From Candidatus Faecousia intestinigallinarum (GTDB lineage: Bacteria > Bacillota > Clostridia > Oscillospirales > Oscillospiraceae): a stretch of 43,773 nucleotides of DNA. Of the stretch, positions 39,623-43,773 are shown piece by piece. Position 1 is the stretch's first letter, and every line of letters begins with the position of its first letter. The position numbers and the translations under genes were made by a program. The DNA is taken from the NCBI GenBank assembly GCA_018715805.1, contig DVKX01000059.1:1-43773 (forward strand), read 5' to 3'. A model generated the notes under the pieces. It was not told where the DNA came from, ran no database searches, and was given only the letters and a program-made list of their open reading frames with translations.

Positions 39623-40842
39623 TGTGCATTCTCCTTTCCGGTGTCTTGCCCATCGTCCGCCTTGGGGGGCGGGGCGGCGGCCTTTTTCTTCCGGCCGTTC
39701 AGCCACATCTTAATAATGAGGGAGAAGGAGCTCATATACACAATGGCAGAAATAATGATGTCGGTAATATACTCATTATACGCCGTCAGGGTCTTGAGCT
39801 GCAGGCCGGAGATATTCAGCAGCGACATAAACATGGAGGTAAAGATCACGCCCACAGGATGATTGGCGGCCAGCAGCGCCACAGGGATACCGTTGAAGCC
39901 TTCGGTGGGCAGCGTCTGATAGGTGGACCAGTAAAACTCCGTATTGCCGGAGAGCCAGTAGAGCGCTGCGCCGCAGCCTGCCAGCGCGCCGGCGATGGCC
40001 ATGGAGAGGACGATGTTGCGCTTGTCGTTGATGCCTGCGTACCGGGCGGCATGGCGGTTGGCGCCGCAGGCGCGCAGTTCATAGCCCAGAGTGGTTTTTG
40101 TCATAAGGATGTATACGCCGATGGCGATGAGGATGGCCACCAGAATACCGCCGTTCACCTGGGAGCCGGGGAAGATCACATCCAGCCCCATTTTAGAGGT
40201 AGCCACGCCGTTGGCAATGGTCTTTTTCACATAGGCCACCTTGCCCGCCTCCTCGGCGTTCTTCATGAACTCCGCCATGTCAAAGACCATGGTCACCAGG
40301 TTGGCGGCGATCCAGTTGGTCATGATGCAGGCCAGCACTTCGTTGATGTTCCGGGTGGCCTTCAGAATGCCGGGAATAGCGCCCCATACAGCGCCCGCCA
40401 GCATACCCGCCAGCAGCGCCAGGATCCATACCAGCCAAGCAGGCACTACGCTGGTGGGGATGCACAGGGCGGTGAACAGAGTGGCCGCCGTGCCCATCAG
40501 GTACTGCCCGGGCGCGCCGATGTTGAACAGGCCGGTCTTAAAGGCCACGGCCACGGAGAGGCCGGTCATCATCAGGGGCATGGCGCGGAAGAGCAGGTTG
40601 CCCCAGTTCTGGGGATTAAAGCCGAAGGTCAGCGCGCCGGCGGCGTTCCGGCCGGTGCTGAACACACCGAAGAACACCAGGGCGATGCCCTCCAGTCCGC
40701 CTTTTACCGAGATGCTGTCGTTGGTCAGCGAGACGATGAATACGATCAGCGCGCCCAGCACCAGGCCGATAAGAATGGAGATGATGGACGCCAGGATTGT
40801 TTTCGTGGCGTCCCGCTTCAGCAAGGGCGATTTGCGTTCCAT
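39619..40842 (-). CDS. Nucleoside-type ABC permease, second system
   Basis: A 407-residue BPD_transp_2 permease, the longer partner, paralogous to 7537-8631. KTGLFNIGAPGQYLMGTAAT and KATRNINEVLACIMTNWIAA are family-typical. The C-terminus is a basic, proline-rich cytoplasmic tail. GGAGG precedes the ATG just after the ATPase gene (2-bp gap). Confidence 0.88.
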   Translation of the reverse strand: MERKSPLLKRDATKTILASIISILIGLVLGALIVFIVSLTNDSISVKGGLEGIALVFFGVFSTGRNAAGALTFGFNPQNWGNLLFRAMPLMMTGLSVAVAFKTGLFNIGAPGQYLMGTAATLFTALCIPTSVVPAWLVWILALLAGMLAGAVWGAIPGILKATRNINEVLACIMTNWIAANLVTMVFDMAEFMKNAEEAGKVAYVKKTIANGVATSKMGLDVIFPGSQVNGGILVAILIAIGVYILMTKTTLGYELRACGANRHAARYAGINDKRNIVLSMAIAGALAGCGAALYWLSGNTEFYWSTYQTLPTEGFNGIPVALLAANHPVGVIFTSMFMSLLNISGLQLKTLTAYNEYITDIIISAIVYMSSFSLIIKMWLNGRKKKAAAPPPKADDGQDTGKENAQ

Positions 40843-40844
40843 GG

Positions 40845-42380
40845 TTAAGCCTCCTTACTGTCCCGCTTGGCGCCAGCCATGTAAAGGCCAAGCTCCTGCA
40901 CGGTGGTGGTTTTGGGATCCAATTCGCCCACGATTTCGCCTTCGTACATGACGAGGATCCGATCAGCCAGGTTCATGACCTCGTCCAGCTCCAGGGACAC
41001 CAGCAGCACCGCTTTCCCGGCGTCCCGCTGCGCCACCAGCTGGGCGTGGATATATTCGATGGCGCCGACATCCAGGCCGCGGGTGGGCTGTACGGCAATA
41101 ATTAGAGGATTCTCCCGGTCGATTTCCCGACCGATGATGGCCTTCTGCTGGTTGCCGCCGGACATACTCCGGGCGACGGTCACGGGACCCTGGCCGGAGC
41201 GAACGTCGTACTGCTGGATGATCTTGTTGGCATAATTCCGGATGGCGTCCCGCTTGACGAAGCCCATATGCTGGAAGCGCGGCTGCCGGTAGGTCTGGAG
41301 CACCAGGTTGTTCTCCAGGGTATCGTCCAGCACCAGGCCGTACTTGTGCCGATCCTCCGGGATGTGGCTGGAGCCTGCCAGACTGCGGCGGCGGATGCTG
41401 GCCTTGGAAATATCCTGACCGCACAGGTGGATGACGCCGGAGGAGGTCTTTTCCAGGCCGGTGAGTCCGTAGATCATTTCCGACTGGCCGTTGCCGTCGA
41501 TACCGGCAATACATACGATCTCGCCGGCGCGCACCTGGAAGGAAATGTCCTTCACCGCATTGTTCTTATGCAGCTTGGAGGGCACGGTCATATGCTCTAC
41601 GTTTAATATCACATCTCCCGGCACGGCGGGCGCCTTGTGCACCTGGAGCTGCACCGGGCGGCCGACCATCATATTGGAAAGCTCCTGGATGTTGGTGTCC
41701 TTGGTGTTCACTGTACCGATGCACTTTCCCTTGCGCAGTACCGTCACCCGATCGGACACCGCCATGATTTCGTTGAGCTTATGGGTGATGAACAGGATGG
41801 ACTTGCCCTCCTGGGCGAAGCCCCGCATAATCTCCATCAGCTCGTCGATCTCCTGGGGGGTGAGCACAGCGGTTGGTTCGTCGAAGATCAGGATCTCATT
41901 GTCCCGGTAAAGCATCTTCAGGATCTCGGTGCGCTGCTGCATACCCACGGAGATGTCCTCCACCTTGGCGTCCAGATCCACATTCAGCTTGTACTTTTCC
42001 GAAAGCGCCGCGACCTTTTTCCGAGCCTCCTTTTTTTGCAGGAAGCCCAGCTTGGTATCCTCTGCACCCAGGATGATATTGTCCAGCACGGAGAATACCT
42101 CCACCAGCTTGAAATGCTGGTGCACCATGCCGATGTGCAGAGCAGTGGCGTCGTTGGGGCTGTTGATCTTCACCACTTCCCCATTCTTCTTGATAACGCC
42201 TGCCTCCGGCTGATAGAGGCCGAACAGGACGCTCATCAGCGTGGATTTTCCCGCACCGTTCTCACCCAGCAGGGCATGGATCTCCCCCCGGCGAAGCTGG
42301 AGGGTGATATCGTCGTTGGCAACAATGCCGGGGAATTCTTTTCTTATATTGAGCATTTCAATGATATAGTCGGACTGCAC
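40845..42380 (-). CDS. Nucleoside-type ABC importer, double ATPase, second system
   Basis: A 511-residue fused ATPase paralogous to 6021-7547. Half 1 has [22 protein letters not shown] and [13 protein letters not shown]. Half 2 has a degenerate P-loop ([12 protein letters not shown]) and [15 protein letters not shown] place the start at a GTG (42380, reading [16 protein letters not shown]), because AAGGAGG lies 9 nt before it; the upstream ATG at 42419 has no site. As in the first system, no binding-protein gene is linked. Confidence 0.88.
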   Translation of the reverse strand: MQSDYIIEMLNIRKEFPGIVANDDITLQLRRGEIHALLGENGAGKSTLMSVLFGLYQPEAGVIKKNGEVVKINSPNDATALHIGMVHQHFKLVEVFSVLDNIILGAEDTKLGFLQKKEARKKVAALSEKYKLNVDLDAKVEDISVGMQQRTEILKMLYRDNEILIFDEPTAVLTPQEIDELMEIMRGFAQEGKSILFITHKLNEIMAVSDRVTVLRKGKCIGTVNTKDTNIQELSNMMVGRPVQLQVHKAPAVPGDVILNVEHMTVPSKLHKNNAVKDISFQVRAGEIVCIAGIDGNGQSEMIYGLTGLEKTSSGVIHLCGQDISKASIRRRSLAGSSHIPEDRHKYGLVLDDTLENNLVLQTYRQPRFQHMGFVKRDAIRNYANKIIQQYDVRSGQGPVTVARSMSGGNQQKAIIGREIDRENPLIIAVQPTRGLDVGAIEYIHAQLVAQRDAGKAVLLVSLELDEVMNLADRILVMYEGEIVGELDPKTTTVQELGLYMAGAKRDSKEA

Positions 42381-42428
42381 TGAAAAAGCCCTCCTTCCCG
42401 TTTGATATGGGCACGCCATTCTGTCTAT

Positions 42429-42457
42429 AGTATACTATACCGCAAAACCAAAAGCAA
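42429..42457 (-). promoter_or_regulatory. Promoter of the second nucleoside-type importer
   Basis: On the minus strand TTGCTT (42452-42457), a 17-bp spacer and TATACT (42429-42434), within the palindrome TATAGTATACTATA (42426-42439). Confidence 0.65.
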
Positions 42458-42797
42458 GAATAATTGTTCATTATTTGTTAATTTGCTTTCTTTCCCCGAA
42501 AAAAAGCGAAAAATCCCGCCATGGGAAAAAGCCGCGGCGGTCAATACCCCAGGAAGGGCGGCTGCTGCGGAAAAATGCAAAGCGCAGCGCCGCACAAGCG
42601 GCAATCCGGGAAAGAAAGAAAAAAAGAGGAAATCCAAAGGGAGGGGCTACATAAGGAAGTAGATTCTCCCTTTGACGTTATAATCAGCCGGATCGATTGA
42701 AATTGCGGGAAAAATCAATAATTTTGGAGGATTCTGGAGTGGAAAACAGGACAATTATTATTTGGTTTCACTGTTAAAATGATTTTTGAAAAAACCT
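42458..42797. other. Gene-free stretch before the MATE gene
   Basis: This is most of a 527-bp gap between divergent units. I see A-rich tracts (for example 42478-42520 and 42600-42650) but no gene, known RNA or clear repeat. Open frames here are lysine-rich and lack ribosome sites. Confidence 0.5.
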
Positions 42798-42883
42798 TTG
42801 AAAATTTTGAAATTCCGTGTTATACTATTTAGTAGTGCGTAGCCAGAAGGCGTAAGTCCAGCTTAGTTGGACTTACGCCTTCT
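42798..42883 (+). promoter_or_regulatory. Promoter and 16-bp leader hairpin of the MATE gene
   Basis: TTGAAA (42798-42803), a 17-bp spacer and TATACT (42821-42826). In the leader, AGAAGGCGTAAGTCCA (42845-42860), loop GCTTAGT and TGGACTTACGCCTTCT (42868-42883) form a perfect 16-bp hairpin without a T-tract, 25 bp before the start codon. It may be an operator or an RNA switch. Confidence 0.7.
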
Positions 42884-42907
42884 CTGCGTTTGTAGGAGGT
42901 AAATGAA

Positions 42908-43669
42908 ATGGAACAAAACAGTCAAGCTTACCTTGTTACAGAAAAGGTAAGCAAGCTAATGGGCAAGTACGCTGTGCCCTGTATTATTTCTCTTTTAGTC
43001 GGTGCGCTTTACAATATCGTTGACCAAATCTATATTGCAAATGCCGATTATCTCGGCTCGTATGGTAATGCGGCGAATACCGTGGTCTTTCCGCTGACCG
43101 TAATTGCGCTTGGCATCGCCGTTATGATCGGTGACGGCTGCTGTGCGTTTGTCAGCCAATCCCTTGGTGCAGATCGAAAAGAAGACGCACACAAGAGCGT
43201 TGGGAATGCCGTGCTGCTTTGCATTGTCAGCAGCATCGCTTTAACCGCTGTGTATCTAATTTTTGATGAGCAAATCCTGACTGCCTTTGGCGGCAGAGTA
43301 AATGCTGAAACTTTTGCCGATTCCAAAGAATATTTCTTTTGGATTTCACTCGGTATTCCGTTTTATATGTTCGGGCAGGCGATGAATCCCATCATCCGTT
43401 CTGACGGAAGTCCCAAGTTCGCAATGCTTGCCGTTCTTGCCGGTGCGATTACCAATATCATTCTTGACTATATTTTTATTTACCCCATGAAGATGGGTAT
43501 GGCAGGCGCCGCTATTGCAACGGTCATCGGCCAGATACTGACCGCCTTCCTTTCTCTTTGGTATATCTGTCATATGAAATCCGTTAAGCTGGGCAAGAGC
43601 AGTTTTGGCTTCTTCGGCAGCCTGATGAAAAAGTTCCTTGCACTTGGCTTAACAGTGATAAGGAACTAA
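42908..43669 (+). pseudogene. MATE family efflux pump, truncated
   Basis: A 253-residue MATE transporter fragment. The N-terminal half looks intact (GKYAVPCIISLLVGALYNIV, then DQIYIAN; GDGCCAFVSQSLGA; GQAMNPIIRSDGSPKFAM). Normal MATE proteins have about 450 residues and 12 helices; here only about six or seven remain. The reading frame leaves family sequence near LMKKFLALGL and stops five codons later. GTAGGAGG precedes the ATG. It is AT-richer than the core genes. It is probably non-functional after a deletion or insertion; the missing half is not in the remaining 104 bp. Confidence 0.8.
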
Positions 43670-43715
43670 TCACCTATCAACTGTTAGCTGACGGTTTCCG
43701 GGGTGCATACGGACA

Positions 43716-43758
43716 AATCCCGTCTGATTTCCAGAAGGAAGTCAGACGGGATTCTTTA
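43716..43758 (+). terminator. Terminator after the truncated MATE gene
   Basis: AATCCCGTCTGA (43716-43727) pairs with TCAGACGGGATT (43742-43753) across a 14-nt loop, followed by CTTTATAT. It may be the original terminator brought next to the break. Confidence 0.65.
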
Positions 43759-43773
43759 TATCCTCCGTCAAAA

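Noticed and set aside
42402-42662. 86-codon lysine-rich plus-strand open frame in the last large gap
   Set aside because: No ribosome site, overlaps the importer promoter, low-complexity composition.

Overview
The window looks like a chromosomal segment of a spore-forming, strictly anaerobic, high-GC gut Clostridium relative, most plausibly Oscillospiraceae (Flavonifractor / Intestinimonas / Oscillibacter-like). The reasons are spoIIP, Firmicutes-type AGGAGG ribosome sites, many TTGACA-17-TATAAT promoters, a reverse rubrerythrin with a PerR-like regulator, and GC-rich protein-coding sequence. The genus is an inference. No rRNA, tRNA, CRISPR array, transposase or integrase is visible.

Layout. 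1-660: an AT-richer edge with a truncated HTH gene and a foreign-looking 3' end on rlmD, which I read as the junction of an integrated mobile element lying mostly left of the window. 660-3435: rlmD and a GNAT gene, divergent from a radical-SAM gene. 3464-9529: a tightly packed seven-gene run (HD hydrolase, HdeD-like protein, phosphopantetheinyl transferase, TatD, and a nucleoside-type ABC importer lacking a binding protein). 9614-13096: gap, a cation/proton antiporter and a purine nucleoside phosphorylase. 13097-14702: a complex intergenic region, then rpsF-ssb-rpsR. 14715-16644: two small minus-strand regulatory units (Xre + DUF3169; zinc ribbon + coiled coil + sigma-like HTH). 16856-20820: Xre regulator, tadA, spoIIP, a DUF3810 putative metalloprotease and rsmG. 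20861-24572: small membrane proteins, nrdR and a glycogen branching enzyme. 24579-26036: an NfeD/SPFH membrane pair. 26291-28786: pta, then a PerR / mini-rubredoxin / reverse-rubrerythrin peroxide unit.

28880-34460 is a five-gene oligopeptide-type ABC importer whose base composition is visibly less GC-rich than its neighbours; it ends in an exceptional 22-bp hairpin. 34514-38499: a patatin-like lipase and a YtrA-type GntR / ABC exporter operon. 38560-42457: a second nucleoside-type ABC importer on the minus strand, again with no binding protein. 42798-43753: an AT-richer, truncated MATE pump gene behind a long leader hairpin.

How it fits together. Two purine/nucleoside-type importers plus PunA suggest nucleoside salvage. 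PerR, rubredoxin and reverse rubrerythrin form an oxygen/peroxide defence unit. Most of the window is ordinary core genome. The features most worth a second look are the rlmD junction, the uncharacterised leader upstream of punA, the phased operator array before the Xre/DUF3169 pair, the zinc-ribbon/sigma-like mini-operon, and the hairpin over the tadA ribosome site. I did not find a clearly new defence or biosynthetic system.
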